The translations under genes were made by a program, and so were the position numbers. From positions 1 to 20,443 of the forward strand of contig CAKRON010000043.1 in NCBI GenBank assembly GCA_934373455.1: 20,443 bases of DNA, given 5' to 3'. Positions 7,335 to 15,730 of this stretch are shown here, in pieces. The notes below the pieces were generated by a model, which did not search any database, was not told where the DNA came from, and saw nothing but the letters and a program-made list of their open reading frames with translations. This DNA is from an uncultured Marvinbryantia sp. GTDB lineage: Bacteria > Bacillota > Clostridia > Lachnospirales > Lachnospiraceae. How positions within the stretch are numbered: position 1 is the stretch's first letter; the number at the start of each line of letters is the position of its first letter.

Positions 7335-8438
7335 AATTTCTCTGCATATCCAGCCTGCTTCTCCTGTATACAATGGATATTTTCTGTTTTTATGAAATTC
7401 TGTTTCATAATTTTTTATCAGTTCTATAAGATGTTTGTTATCTCGGACCTGTACCGCTGCCATTCCGGTTATTGTCCAGGCAAAACCTTTTCTTGTTTTG
7501 TTCATTTCCTGCCACTGGAATTTTTCTGTAAACTGATTATATAATTCTTTTTGTGCCTTTTTTTCTTTTACTTTAAATCCACAGATCAGGGGATAGACTT
7601 GGGCTATTCCATCCGGATAGAATTTTTCCGGATTATAATGGTCACTGTCTCGCATGATTCGCCATCTTTGATTTTTTTCGTCCCAGAATACGGCCTCTAT
7701 TTGTTTCTGCAGGTTTTCACGCATTTCGGTTACCACTTGTGTTTGTGTCATATCGTCCTGCATGATATCTGCCGCTTCCAGTGCCAAAAGACCTTTCCAC
7801 ACTTCTAAATTATCCATCAGATAAATGGTTGTATTCTCTGTGGAAACCTGTGTGGTTCCATCTCGCATCAGACTCTGAATTTTGTCCAGTGCAAGATGAA
7901 TTCCTTCCTGCCAGGATTCTAGGCTTTCTGTATCGCCGGTTTTTTTCAGGTATTCTCCCATGAGTAAAAGGTACATACCAAGATAGCCGTCTTCTGAATC
8001 TGCTTTTTCCACATACACAAGTTCCTGTCCTTCTTTACGGTAAATTCCCATTTTTCCATCTGTTTCCAGAAGCATCTTGGTATGCCAGTTCAAGTACCTG
8101 CTCACCGCATTTTTCTCTGTTTCACTCATCGGACAATTTTTTGTTTCTGCCAGAAGTCCCAGTGCAGCCATACAGGCAAAATATGGATTTACATCTCCGG
8201 CTTTTTCTCCATTCATGTAAATTTCACCTGCCGCTCCCTGATTTTTCAGAATCCACTTTTTTTCTTCTGTCAAAACACTTTCCAGCCATTCCTGCCTTGC
8301 TCGTATTTCTTTTCTCCAGTTCTGATAATTTATGAACATCCATACCATTCCCATTATTATACACACCATGAGAAATGATTTCACGATTCTTCGCTGTTTC
8401 ACGTTTCTCTTTTGTCTGACCTTCTTATGATCATACAT
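7311..8438 (-). CDS. Membrane-anchored protein, possible six-hairpin glycosidase
   Basis: A 375-residue protein with a very basic N-terminus (DHKKVRQKRNVKQRR) and one membrane segment at about 21-40, so the main part should face outward. The rest is helical, with recurring aromatic and Gly-Asp/Glu-containing segments such as DSEDGYLGMYLLL, KFYPDGIAQVYPL and GFAWTITGMAAV. This suggests an (alpha/alpha) barrel like GH8 or related glycosidases, but I do not recognise the family with certainty. ATG 8438 is chosen for its GGAGG site and 8-nt overlap with the epimerase stop; a reading from 8507 would overlap far more. The last seven residues, GDGVFWH, and the TAA stop come from the inserted REP palindrome, so the native C-terminus is altered or lost. 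A hydrolase here would parallel BcsZ/CcsZ in other exopolysaccharide clusters. Confidence 0.6.
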   Translation of the reverse strand: MYDHKKVRQKRNVKQRRIVKSFLMVCIIMGMVWMFINYQNWRKEIRARQEWLESVLTEEKKWILKNQGAAGEIYMNGEKAGDVNPYFACMAALGLLAETKNCPMSETEKNAVSRYLNWHTKMLLETDGKMGIYRKEGQELVYVEKADSEDGYLGMYLLLMGEYLKKTGDTESLESWQEGIHLALDKIQSLMRDGTTQVSTENTTIYLMDNLEVWKGLLALEAADIMQDDMTQTQVVTEMRENLQKQIEAVFWDEKNQRWRIMRDSDHYNPEKFYPDGIAQVYPLICGFKVKEKKAQKELYNQFTEKFQWQEMNKTRKGFAWTITGMAAVQVRDNKHLIELIKNYETEFHKNRKYPLYTGEAGWICREIGDGVFWH

Positions 8439-9531
8439 CAAGATCCTCCAGAATTTTTCGAATTTTGATACTTGCTGTTCCATCACCGTAAGGATTTCTG
8501 GCTTCACTCATCTCCCGGTAGATTGCCTGATCTGTCAGAAGCTTCTTGCATTCTCTGTATATGTTCTCCATTCCTGTACCAGTCAGCTTTAACGTACCGG
8601 CCTCTACACCCTCCGGACGTTCTGTCGTATCTCTCATAACTAGCACAGGTTTTCCAAGTGCCGGCGCTTCCTCCTGGATTCCGCCGCTGTCTGTCATAAT
8701 CAGATAACTTGCTTTCATCAGGTTATGAAACTCCACCACATCCAGCGGTTCAATCATGTGAATTCTCTCACATCCGTCAAATTCCTGGTCGGCAATTTTT
8801 CTTACCTGTGGATTTAAATGAACCGGATAGATCACCTTTACATCTTCAAATTCTTCCACAATCTTTCGAATCGCACGGAACATATCCCGCATAGGTTCTC
8901 CCAGATTTTCACGTCTGTGCGCAGTCAGTGCGATCAGTCTGCTGCCTTTTGCCCATTCTATTTCAGGATGATAAAAATCATTTCGGACTGTATAATGTAA
9001 CGCATCGATTCCTGTATTTCCTGTAATAAAAATATGCTCTTTCTCTTTTCCCTCTTTCAAAAGCGCATCCGCTGCTTTCTGCGTTGGTGCAAAATGCAGA
9101 CTGGCAGTCAGTCCAATCGCCTGACGGTTAAACTCTTCCGGATATGGCGACTGCATATTATACGTGCGAAGTCCGGCTTCCACATGTCCTACCGGAATCT
9201 GCTGATAAAATGCAGCCAGGGATGCTGCAAATGCAGTTGAAGTATCTCCATGTACCAGCACAATGTCCGGTTTTTCCTTTTTCAGAATCTCTCGCATTCC
9301 TGTAAGAATTGCAGTAGTCACGTCTGTCAGATCCTGCCCTTTTTTCATAATAGCCATATCATAATCCGGAACCACATGAAAAATATCAAGCACCTGATTC
9401 AGCATTTCTTTATGCTGCCCGGTAACACATACCACAGTTTGCAGTTTTTCGCTTTTTTTTAATTCCAAGACAAGGGGACACATTTTTATTCCTTCCGGTC
9501 TTGTTCCAAAAATAACCAGTACCTTTTTCAT
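8431..9531 (-). CDS. wecB: UDP-N-acetylglucosamine 2-epimerase (non-hydrolysing)
   Basis: A 366-residue protein, full length for the non-hydrolysing family, with a GT-B fold. Motifs are FGTRPEGIKMCP at 8-19, VHGDTST with D96, HVEAGLR with E118, PEEFNR with E132, and TAHRREN with H205. A UDP-binding segment SGGIQEEAP lies near residue 285. These align with Asp95, Glu117, Glu131 and His213 of E. coli WecB. The enzyme interconverts UDP-GlcNAc and UDP-ManNAc in the cytoplasm. The start ATG 9531 has AGGAGG upstream and lies 3 nt after the CotH-family stop. No UDP-ManNAc dehydrogenase (WecC) is present, so within this cluster the product would be used as ManNAc. Confidence 0.95.
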   Translation of the reverse strand: MKKVLVIFGTRPEGIKMCPLVLELKKSEKLQTVVCVTGQHKEMLNQVLDIFHVVPDYDMAIMKKGQDLTDVTTAILTGMREILKKEKPDIVLVHGDTSTAFAASLAAFYQQIPVGHVEAGLRTYNMQSPYPEEFNRQAIGLTASLHFAPTQKAADALLKEGKEKEHIFITGNTGIDALHYTVRNDFYHPEIEWAKGSRLIALTAHRRENLGEPMRDMFRAIRKIVEEFEDVKVIYPVHLNPQVRKIADQEFDGCERIHMIEPLDVVEFHNLMKASYLIMTDSGGIQEEAPALGKPVLVMRDTTERPEGVEAGTLKLTGTGMENIYRECKKLLTDQAIYREMSEARNPYGDGTASIKIRKILEDLDV

Positions 9532-9534
9532 TTG

Positions 9535-10953
9535 TTAATTTCCTCCTAATTCCTTATCCAGAAAAGCAATTCTCTTCTGAATGGTATCCTTCAACTGTGT
9601 CATTGCATCTTCATAGCTTTCAATATCTCTTGAGGTTCCATCTTTATTCCTGCCAACCAGCAGATTTTCTTCAAAAGAATATCCCCATACTTTAAAATTT
9701 CTTTCCACAGCTTCTCCCAGTTCTTTTTCATAGGACGCTATTTTATCAAAAATATGCTCTTCCGAAAGAGTACTTTTACGAAGCTGACAGTATCTTTCAC
9801 GGACGCGTTCTCGGAAGTTCTCGTCCTGCCACAATCTTTCAATCCAGGAATTTTCGATTGTGTGAAACTCATCGGTTTCTGACCGGAACCACTGATAATT
9901 GTCAAATCCATTGTTAAAATCCCAGACTGCCAGCTGCAATTTTCCTCCAAGTTCTTTGTATACATATGTGGAAAGATTTCCTGCATCATAGTTCATGGCA
10001 AATTCGTTGATAATAAAATAGTCTATCCAGTTATCCACATCTATATACTTTTGATAGCCGCTCCATTTATCCTGAAAATTATCCCCGTATAAAACTTTTT
10101 CAAATTGGGAAATATCATTTTCGATATATTCTATTTGCTTCTCTGTCACCTTCTTAGAAGAAGGATATTCGAGGTACATGGCATTGTTGGTGTATCCCGC
10201 TGTTTTTCCATAAGTTTCCAGTTCTTCTGATCCGGTATCCACTCTGTCCCTGTTTGCTATATAAGCAGTTTCACCGGAGAGAAGACCAAATTCAGCAAGA
10301 CGAAGCCGGCTTTCTCCATTCGTAACCGGTTCGACTGCCAGATAAACGCCCTGATATTTTCCGTCTACAAACAGCTCCACAAATCTTGAATCCGGCGCCC
10401 ATCCATTTAATTCCCTGGAAAGGTCATACATCAGTTTATTTCGTATTAACGTCTTGTCAAGGTAGGGACCATTCAAAACCCACTCACTGTTTGCACCCAT
10501 TCCTGCCAGAGACACTTTTTTAGAACTGTCTTTTTTATTTTTATAAAACTTGATTCGATATTGCTTTTTTTCAAATTTTAAATAAGAAGAAGCACCTCGA
10601 TATTTAATTGTCGCTCTGTGAAGTGAATTAGGAACAGAAAATATCGATTTTTCTTCACCGTCCGCTTCCAAAAGAGCAATATTTCCCCAGATCGTATTTT
10701 CCTTTAACACCTGCTGACCTTTGGTATTCATATAAACTACCGGAAGTGTAGTGGAAAACTCGCCCAGACCATAATACTCCAGCATATCCTTATCTGGTGC
10801 AATCCATTCTTTTCTTTCCTCTTCCGTGATAACAGTTTTCTTTTTACCTTTTGATGTGTTCTCCGATTTGACAAAGAAGTTTCCCATAAGGGAGGCTGCA
10901 CAAAGAAACGCTATCATAAAAAAACTTAACAGGATCCATTTTATCCTTTTCAT
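9535..10953 (-). CDS. CotH kinase family protein, membrane-anchored
   Basis: A 472-residue protein with one N-terminal membrane segment (about 5-25) and an external domain of the CotH family. Visible family motifs are RGASS at 119-123 with the KK pair at 129-130, NGPYLDKTLIRNKL near 161-174, and FVDGKYQGVYLAVEP near 195. The nucleotide/metal segment WDFNNGFDN lies at 344-352. In B. subtilis spores CotH is an atypical protein kinase that phosphorylates coat proteins; most family members have no known target. Many CotH proteins read WDFD where this one reads WDFN. ATG 10953 is preferred over 10971 because GGGAGGAATCGAA directly precedes it. It sits in the VTC-DUF4956-CotH order that I know as a recurring gene group. 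Confidence 0.88.
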   Translation of the reverse strand: MKRIKWILLSFFMIAFLCAASLMGNFFVKSENTSKGKKKTVITEEERKEWIAPDKDMLEYYGLGEFSTTLPVVYMNTKGQQVLKENTIWGNIALLEADGEEKSIFSVPNSLHRATIKYRGASSYLKFEKKQYRIKFYKNKKDSSKKVSLAGMGANSEWVLNGPYLDKTLIRNKLMYDLSRELNGWAPDSRFVELFVDGKYQGVYLAVEPVTNGESRLRLAEFGLLSGETAYIANRDRVDTGSEELETYGKTAGYTNNAMYLEYPSSKKVTEKQIEYIENDISQFEKVLYGDNFQDKWSGYQKYIDVDNWIDYFIINEFAMNYDAGNLSTYVYKELGGKLQLAVWDFNNGFDNYQWFRSETDEFHTIENSWIERLWQDENFRERVRERYCQLRKSTLSEEHIFDKIASYEKELGEAVERNFKVWGYSFEENLLVGRNKDGTSRDIESYEDAMTQLKDTIQKRIAFLDKELGGN

Positions 10954-10983
10954 TTCGATTCCTCCCCACACAGCAGTTCTTTT

Positions 10984-11664
10984 TTATTGTGAAAGTTCAT
11001 CCTTCTGGTCAACCACATTTACTCTTTTTACACCATCGATTTTAATCAATTTTTCTGAAATATCCATCTGGTTCTTTTTCGCAAAATGTTCCAGTACACC
11101 TTCTCCGATAGAATACACCAGTTCGCAGCTTGTCTGTGTCACATTGCGCATGGAAGCATGCACTTTTCCGGAAAAGAATGTATCCACAGCGGCTTCAATC
11201 TTATGTAAACTTTGGAGATCTCCCTGCACAACCAGCATCTTATTGCAGGTTGTAAATCCTTTTCTGGTAAGAATAAGAAACAGCAGCAAAAAGGCTGAAC
11301 CGACAGCAATCAATGCATACTGGGAAACACCGCAGCCAATACCTGCTGCAATTGCCCAGAAAATATATGTAGCATCCCGCACATCTTTTACTGCGGTACG
11401 AAAACGGATGATAGAAAGCGCACCCACCATACCAAGAGACAATGCAACGTTGTTACTGATAATACTCATAATCATTGCAGTGATAATCGTAATAGATCCA
11501 ATGGAAATATTAAACCGTCGGCTATAGGTTGTTCCTGCATAGGAGATTTTGTAAGTCAACATGATGAAAAACGCCACCACTAAAGCCATCACATTGTTCA
11601 TCAGGATTGTGGCCATACTCAATGCCTCTGTGTTTGTCAGATTTTCAATTATAAATTCCCTCAT
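10984..11664 (-). CDS. DUF4956 domain membrane protein
   Basis: A 226-residue protein with about four to five membrane segments in residues 16-133 and a cytoplasmic C-terminal domain of about 90 residues. The signature LGMVGALSIIRFRTAVKD lies at about 77-94 and identifies DUF4956. No biochemical role is known to me for this family. It is commonly found next to VTC-domain and CotH proteins, as here. The start ATG 11664 follows GGAGAGATGAA. The gene is 44 nt downstream of the VTC gene, with a small 13-bp palindrome (CGGCATTATGCCG, 11681-11693) in the gap, and 30 nt upstream of the CotH gene. Confidence 0.88.
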   Translation of the reverse strand: MREFIIENLTNTEALSMATILMNNVMALVVAFFIMLTYKISYAGTTYSRRFNISIGSITIITAMIMSIISNNVALSLGMVGALSIIRFRTAVKDVRDATYIFWAIAAGIGCGVSQYALIAVGSAFLLLFLILTRKGFTTCNKMLVVQGDLQSLHKIEAAVDTFFSGKVHASMRNVTQTSCELVYSIGEGVLEHFAKKNQMDISEKLIKIDGVKRVNVVDQKDELSQ

Positions 11665-11708
11665 TTCATCTCTCCAATCCCGGCATAATGCCGTCTATTT
11701 ATTTACCT

Positions 11709-12383
11709 TCACATCATTCTTGCTCTGGAATATTTACTGTGACTGGTAGACAGTTCATCTGCTTCTTTTAATACCTCTGCTATCGTATCCGGAAGAAATC
11801 CTGTATACTTTACTTCCATTAATTCCTTATTGGTTCCACCCAGGGCAACTGTCCCTGTATTTTCAAATAAACCATACGGATAAGACGCTCCTCTTATATC
11901 TGTATCAAAGGTAATCCTCACATCTCCTGCCGGATACGCAAATGCCAGTCTTTGGTAGTCAATAATCGTTTTCGGCCGATAGCATCCCCGGGTGATCCGC
12001 AAATACAGACGCATGGCCAGTTCTGTTTCGTAATTCAGGAGAAAAGAAGCATCTCCCTGTTCCATACGAAGGGCTTCTTCCCGGCTGATTGGTATGGAAT
12101 ATTTCACCCCGTCCATCCCATTTTTACATTTGAATTCCAGTTTGACCGTAGTATCCGATAAGGAATAGATTCTTAATCTGATTTTTCTTTTTTCATATAT
12201 TCCATCGAGATTGTCCCATAAGTCCCTGTCATCAATGGAATCATAATATTGTGACCGGATAAAATATCTTCCATTCTCTCCATGAACATCTCTCTCCATG
12301 ATTGTATCCAGCTTTTGCTGCAAAATAATAGAAGATTTTCGGTCGATCAGATATTTGATTTCTTTGCGAAAAACCGTTTCCAA
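11709..12383 (-). CDS. VTC polyphosphate-polymerase-domain protein
   Basis: A 224-residue single-domain member of the VTC/CYTH-like triphosphate tunnel family. Expected basic and acidic tunnel residues are visible: RKEIKYL at 6-12, KRKIRLR at 65-71, KLEFKCK at 81-87, DYQR at 142-145, ELMEVKY at 187-193 and HSKYSRAR at 215-222. In yeast, Vtc4 makes polyphosphate from ATP at a membrane. Bacterial single-domain relatives are known mostly by sequence. It has no membrane segment and would act in the cytoplasm, perhaps with the DUF4956 protein. The start is a TTG codon at 12383 with AAGGGGG upstream. It overlaps the preceding gene by 37 nt in another frame, which suggests coupled translation. Confidence 0.88.
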   Translation of the reverse strand: METVFRKEIKYLIDRKSSIILQQKLDTIMERDVHGENGRYFIRSQYYDSIDDRDLWDNLDGIYEKRKIRLRIYSLSDTTVKLEFKCKNGMDGVKYSIPISREEALRMEQGDASFLLNYETELAMRLYLRITRGCYRPKTIIDYQRLAFAYPAGDVRITFDTDIRGASYPYGLFENTGTVALGGTNKELMEVKYTGFLPDTIAEVLKEADELSTSHSKYSRARMM

Positions 12384-12943
12384 ATTTTCTGCCCCCTTTC
12401 TGATTTTCTTTCAAACAAGATGAGCTGAATTAGAAATCCGCATACCGCAAGTAAAACGGCGTTCTTGATTCCAGCTTCAGAAATCAGCAGTGCACCGGCT
12501 GTCACTGTAGCAAGTATTGCTCCTTCCAATGGAAAAAATCCGGCTGCCACAGCTGTACCTATGGCGAAAGCTCCAGTCACCCACAGAGAAGGATGATTCA
12601 TCCACACAACTGCCGCAGCGGTCAGTGCAGAAAATAACATGGAATCTGCTGTTTTCCATTTAAATGCCATGTATCCCAGCAGACATCCGGTTATGGTAAA
12701 AGCAGTTACAATGCTTCCCCATTTTGCGTGACCGTCCATTATGGTGCATAAGATAACCGTCACACCCCAGAACATCACAAAGGACATAACAGCTGTATAT
12801 ATTTTAGCTCCCAGGAAAATCAGTATTATTCCAAGCACCAAAAATCCTGTTCTTATGTTATCTGCGTCCATATAAAACGTTCCTGCAGTTCCTGTCTTTT
12901 TCAGGAAAATATCGATGCCCTGTAAAATGAGTTCCGACATCAT
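12347..12943 (-). CDS. Polytopic membrane protein of unknown function (TMEM198/DUF4203-like)
   Basis: A 198-residue protein made almost entirely of about seven hydrophobic segments between residues 30 and 175, ending in a basic tail (KSERGQKIWKRFFAKK). The repeated glycine-containing helices resemble TMEM198/DUF4203-type proteins, but this is a weak resemblance. The start ATG 12943 (or the adjacent ATG 12940) follows GGAGGGAAGG and overlaps the previous stop in the ATGATG arrangement. Its last 37 nt overlap the VTC gene. Position and overlap suggest a partner of the VTC or glycosyltransferase proteins. No function can be stated. Confidence 0.7.
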   Translation of the reverse strand: MMSELILQGIDIFLKKTGTAGTFYMDADNIRTGFLVLGIILIFLGAKIYTAVMSFVMFWGVTVILCTIMDGHAKWGSIVTAFTITGCLLGYMAFKWKTADSMLFSALTAAAVVWMNHPSLWVTGAFAIGTAVAAGFFPLEGAILATVTAGALLISEAGIKNAVLLAVCGFLIQLILFERKSERGQKIWKRFFAKKSNI

Positions 12944-14046
12944 GCCTTCCCTCCCTCCTCTGAAAGTGGATTCAGTGCTCTCATATAAGACGCCTTTCCC
13001 ATTTCTGCAACATCCTGTGCCCAGATGATGTATTTTATATCATACTCATCTATGATTTTTTCCAGGTTCTGCACAAAATCGACATCCTCATAAATATTTG
13101 ATACGTAGACTTTATGAAATAACTCAGATAAATAGGAAATCATCATTTTTCCTCTTGTATCTGTGATCAAAAGAAGATTTTCTTCTCCTCTTCCCTCCAC
13201 TACACTGTGTTGGTACTCAGAAGCAATGACCGCATTCCCGCCACTGCTGTTCAGCTGGATCGTCGTCCGCTTCATTGTCTGCAGCTTTCCTTTTCTGTTT
13301 TCAAAAGTGACTTCTTCACAGTTTGGATTCGAACCATTGAGATAAATATAAAAAATATCCTTTTCTATATTTTTTATGGATTCTGCAAGATCTGTTTCAC
13401 ATTTTTTTGCGGCTGAAGAAACCAGATCTCCATCAAAATTTCCAAAGGCATATTCGCGGTAAGCATCCAGATTTTCTTCTTCGTATCCAATTGCTTTAAA
13501 AAAGGTCTGTGCACCGTAAAATGCCCCTCGCATCGTCCAGTTGTTTTCTGTCCGGAAATAAAGATATTCATATTTGTGTTGTTCCATTTCCGGCAGCGGA
13601 TTTAATACTTCTGCATTGTCAGAAAGAGCCTTCTTCATCTTTTCGATATAACTGTTGTATTGTTCTTTTTCACTGTCATATCCAACTTCAAACACGCCTC
13701 TTTCCGGCACCGGCAGAATATATATATCTTTACCTGTTTTTTTCTGAAGTGCGCCGGCAATGTCTGATGCATACAATGCCTGGGATGTATCCGTCTGATT
13801 GATGTTGAAAATGCGGTCTGTATAAACGACTTGTTTTGCATCTTCTAAAAGCTTTTTTGTAGATAATGTTTGGTTATCTTTTAATCCAAAACCGTTATAC
13901 AAATCCCTCGTTTCCGGATAATATATCTGCTCTTTCTTTGCATTCTGAACCTGGTCCATCTGATTTTGAAGAATCAGTGTTCCTGTTCCCAGCAGCAGGA
14001 GGAAGAATAAAACAAGAAACAGTTGAAGTATTTTACTCTTTTTCAC
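12940..14046 (-). CDS. DHHW/AlgX-like SGNH protein with degenerate catalytic motifs
   Basis: A 368-residue protein with an N-terminal membrane anchor (about 7-27) and an external domain. The overall pattern matches DHHW-family (AlgJ/AlgX-like) O-acetyltransferases found in exopolysaccharide clusters. However, the defining DHHW motif reads ENNW (167-170, in YFRTENNWTMRGA). The usual nucleophile segment (D-S-[FY]) reads ITDTRGK at 294-300, with Thr for Ser. Acetyl transfer is therefore unlikely; a binding or scaffold role is possible. The start is GTG 14046 with GGGAGG upstream, overlapping the upstream stop by 14 nt. Its own stop overlaps the next gene's ATG. Confidence 0.72.
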   Translation of the reverse strand: MKKSKILQLFLVLFFLLLLGTGTLILQNQMDQVQNAKKEQIYYPETRDLYNGFGLKDNQTLSTKKLLEDAKQVVYTDRIFNINQTDTSQALYASDIAGALQKKTGKDIYILPVPERGVFEVGYDSEKEQYNSYIEKMKKALSDNAEVLNPLPEMEQHKYEYLYFRTENNWTMRGAFYGAQTFFKAIGYEEENLDAYREYAFGNFDGDLVSSAAKKCETDLAESIKNIEKDIFYIYLNGSNPNCEEVTFENRKGKLQTMKRTTIQLNSSGGNAVIASEYQHSVVEGRGEENLLLITDTRGKMMISYLSELFHKVYVSNIYEDVDFVQNLEKIIDEYDIKYIIWAQDVAEMGKASYMRALNPLSEEGGKA

Positions 14047-15730
14047 GTTCTTTCACCTCCCTGAAATGAATCTGAACCTTTGGACAGATTTCATTTAATT
14101 CTGCAATGCCTGGCTGATCTTTTATTCTTTCCGGTACTGAAATACTAACCAGGGAACTGCAATACTTAAATGCACTGATTCCAATATATTCTATCTGATC
14201 CGGCAAATATACTTCTTTTAATTTTTTACATCCCCGGAAGCTATGAGCGCCTATTTTCTTTAATAATGCATTGTCTGAAAATATGATTTTTTCAATGGCC
14301 AGACATCCTGCAAATGCTGCACCTTCAATCGTCTCAAGGGAATCCGGAAGTCTGGATACTTCCAGCTTCTCACAATTTTCAAAAGCTGAATTTCCAATAT
14401 AATTCAGTGGAAGCTGAGACAGATCTTCCTGCATTTGCAGCAAGGTACAGTCGGCAAAGGCATAGTCTTCTATAATAGAAATACTTTTTGGCAGACATAT
14501 TTTTTCAAGCTTCTGACATTTAAAAAACTGACTTGCCGGTATTACCACACTTCCATCCGGTATCACTGCCTCTTTTATATGCTGATCCATCCTGAATCCC
14601 TGATAGTCAACATTCTGGTATTCTTCCAGACTCTGAAATACAAGCTTTTCTGTATACACCGGTTTTTCCGGAAAACAATATTCTTCCGACAATGTTTCAT
14701 CTGATTTCAGAATTTCACCGCCTCCTTCTGATGTAATATACCCAAATACGTAATTGTTCCCATAAAAGCTTATGTTTCCCCTTGCAACTACAGAACTTAT
14801 CTTATTTGGCTGGCCAACGCTGGCACCTTCTTCAAATATAATGTTGCCCTGAGTAAAAACGTTGCCCAGTACTGTTGCATTTTTTTCCAGAAGCACATCT
14901 TTCTCTGCAAACACATTGCCAAGGACTGCTGCATTTTCCATAATTCTTACGGATTCATCACTGTGAATATCCCCTTGAAGAATGATGTTCTCTATTACCT
15001 TTACATCCCCTCTTGAAATAATGGAATAAGGCACCGTTCCGTTTTCTGTAATCATATCCTCATGAATATAATGACGGTTGAATTCATGGCTGTTGAGCAC
15101 CGGCATCCGAAAGATTTTCATATCACGGCTTTCCATAAAGCGTTCCGGTTCCTGTGGTCTCTGACCAAGACGGATCATTGGAGCATACAAACTTTGAAAA
15201 GTATTGTCAAACCCGATTACCAGCTGTTCTCCGCTGGATACTCTTCTTCCCAGATCGCATCCGTCATAAACCACAACTGCTTCTTCTGCATCTGCCCATC
15301 TAAGCAGATGAATGTTATTTCCGAAAAGAATTCTCTGCTTACTGTATACCGCACGAATTTTGGTTTCTTTTGCAAAGAACATCGCATCTTTTTCGCAGTA
15401 TATTTCTTTATGAAACTCTAAACCTTCTTGTTTTAGGCAAAAGGTTTGCTTTCTGGAAAGAACCAATTTTTCTATATCTGAATTTTTAAATGTCGTATCT
15501 TCTTCGATTTCCAAAACTTCCTCTGGTTTGGAAAGTGTAATCACATTATTTTTCATTTCCGGAAGAGCTTTTTCCATCATGTTCGCAAAACTACGTCCAA
15601 AGTATCTTGTATCTTTGACATAATTCTGTCTTATTTTCAGAATCTGTCCCTTTTTTAACCGGAAATACAATAATGCAACTACAAGAGGCATAGACATCAT
15701 GCAGATAAAAAGTAAAATCCATATCTTCAT
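14033..15730 (-). CDS. Membrane-anchored bactofilin-like and BspA-type leucine-rich-repeat protein
   Basis: A 565-residue protein. An N-terminal membrane segment (about 3-23) is followed by a mixed region to about 235. Residues 236-340 show a beta-helix of the bactofilin/polymer-forming type with a recurring pattern (AAVLGNVFAEKDVLL, then ATVLGNVFTQGNIIF, 22 residues apart). Residues about 390-535 hold LRR_5 (BspA-like) repeats such as LPKSISIIEDYAFADC and LPDQIEYIGISAFKYC. The combination suggests a self-assembling or scaffold protein around the polysaccharide synthase. The start ATG 15730 overlaps the glycosyltransferase stop as ATGA. Both the domain pairing and the position between synthase and AlgX-like gene are unusual. 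Confidence 0.8.
   Translation of the reverse strand: MKIWILLFICMMSMPLVVALLYFRLKKGQILKIRQNYVKDTRYFGRSFANMMEKALPEMKNNVITLSKPEEVLEIEEDTTFKNSDIEKLVLSRKQTFCLKQEGLEFHKEIYCEKDAMFFAKETKIRAVYSKQRILFGNNIHLLRWADAEEAVVVYDGCDLGRRVSSGEQLVIGFDNTFQSLYAPMIRLGQRPQEPERFMESRDMKIFRMPVLNSHEFNRHYIHEDMITENGTVPYSIISRGDVKVIENIILQGDIHSDESVRIMENAAVLGNVFAEKDVLLEKNATVLGNVFTQGNIIFEEGASVGQPNKISSVVARGNISFYGNNYVFGYITSEGGGEILKSDETLSEEYCFPEKPVYTEKLVFQSLEEYQNVDYQGFRMDQHIKEAVIPDGSVVIPASQFFKCQKLEKICLPKSISIIEDYAFADCTLLQMQEDLSQLPLNYIGNSAFENCEKLEVSRLPDSLETIEGAAFAGCLAIEKIIFSDNALLKKIGAHSFRGCKKLKEVYLPDQIEYIGISAFKYCSSLVSISVPERIKDQPGIAELNEICPKVQIHFREVKEREKE

Noticed and set aside
7311..8507. Longer start for the possible glycosidase at 8507
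   Set aside because: It would overlap the epimerase by 77 nt; the ATG at 8438 has a strong GGAGG site and a basic N-terminus followed by a membrane segment.
10826..11527. Long plus-strand open frame of 233 codons
   Set aside because: It is antisense to the CotH and DUF4956 genes, has no family motif and no ribosome binding site; it is a shadow of those genes.
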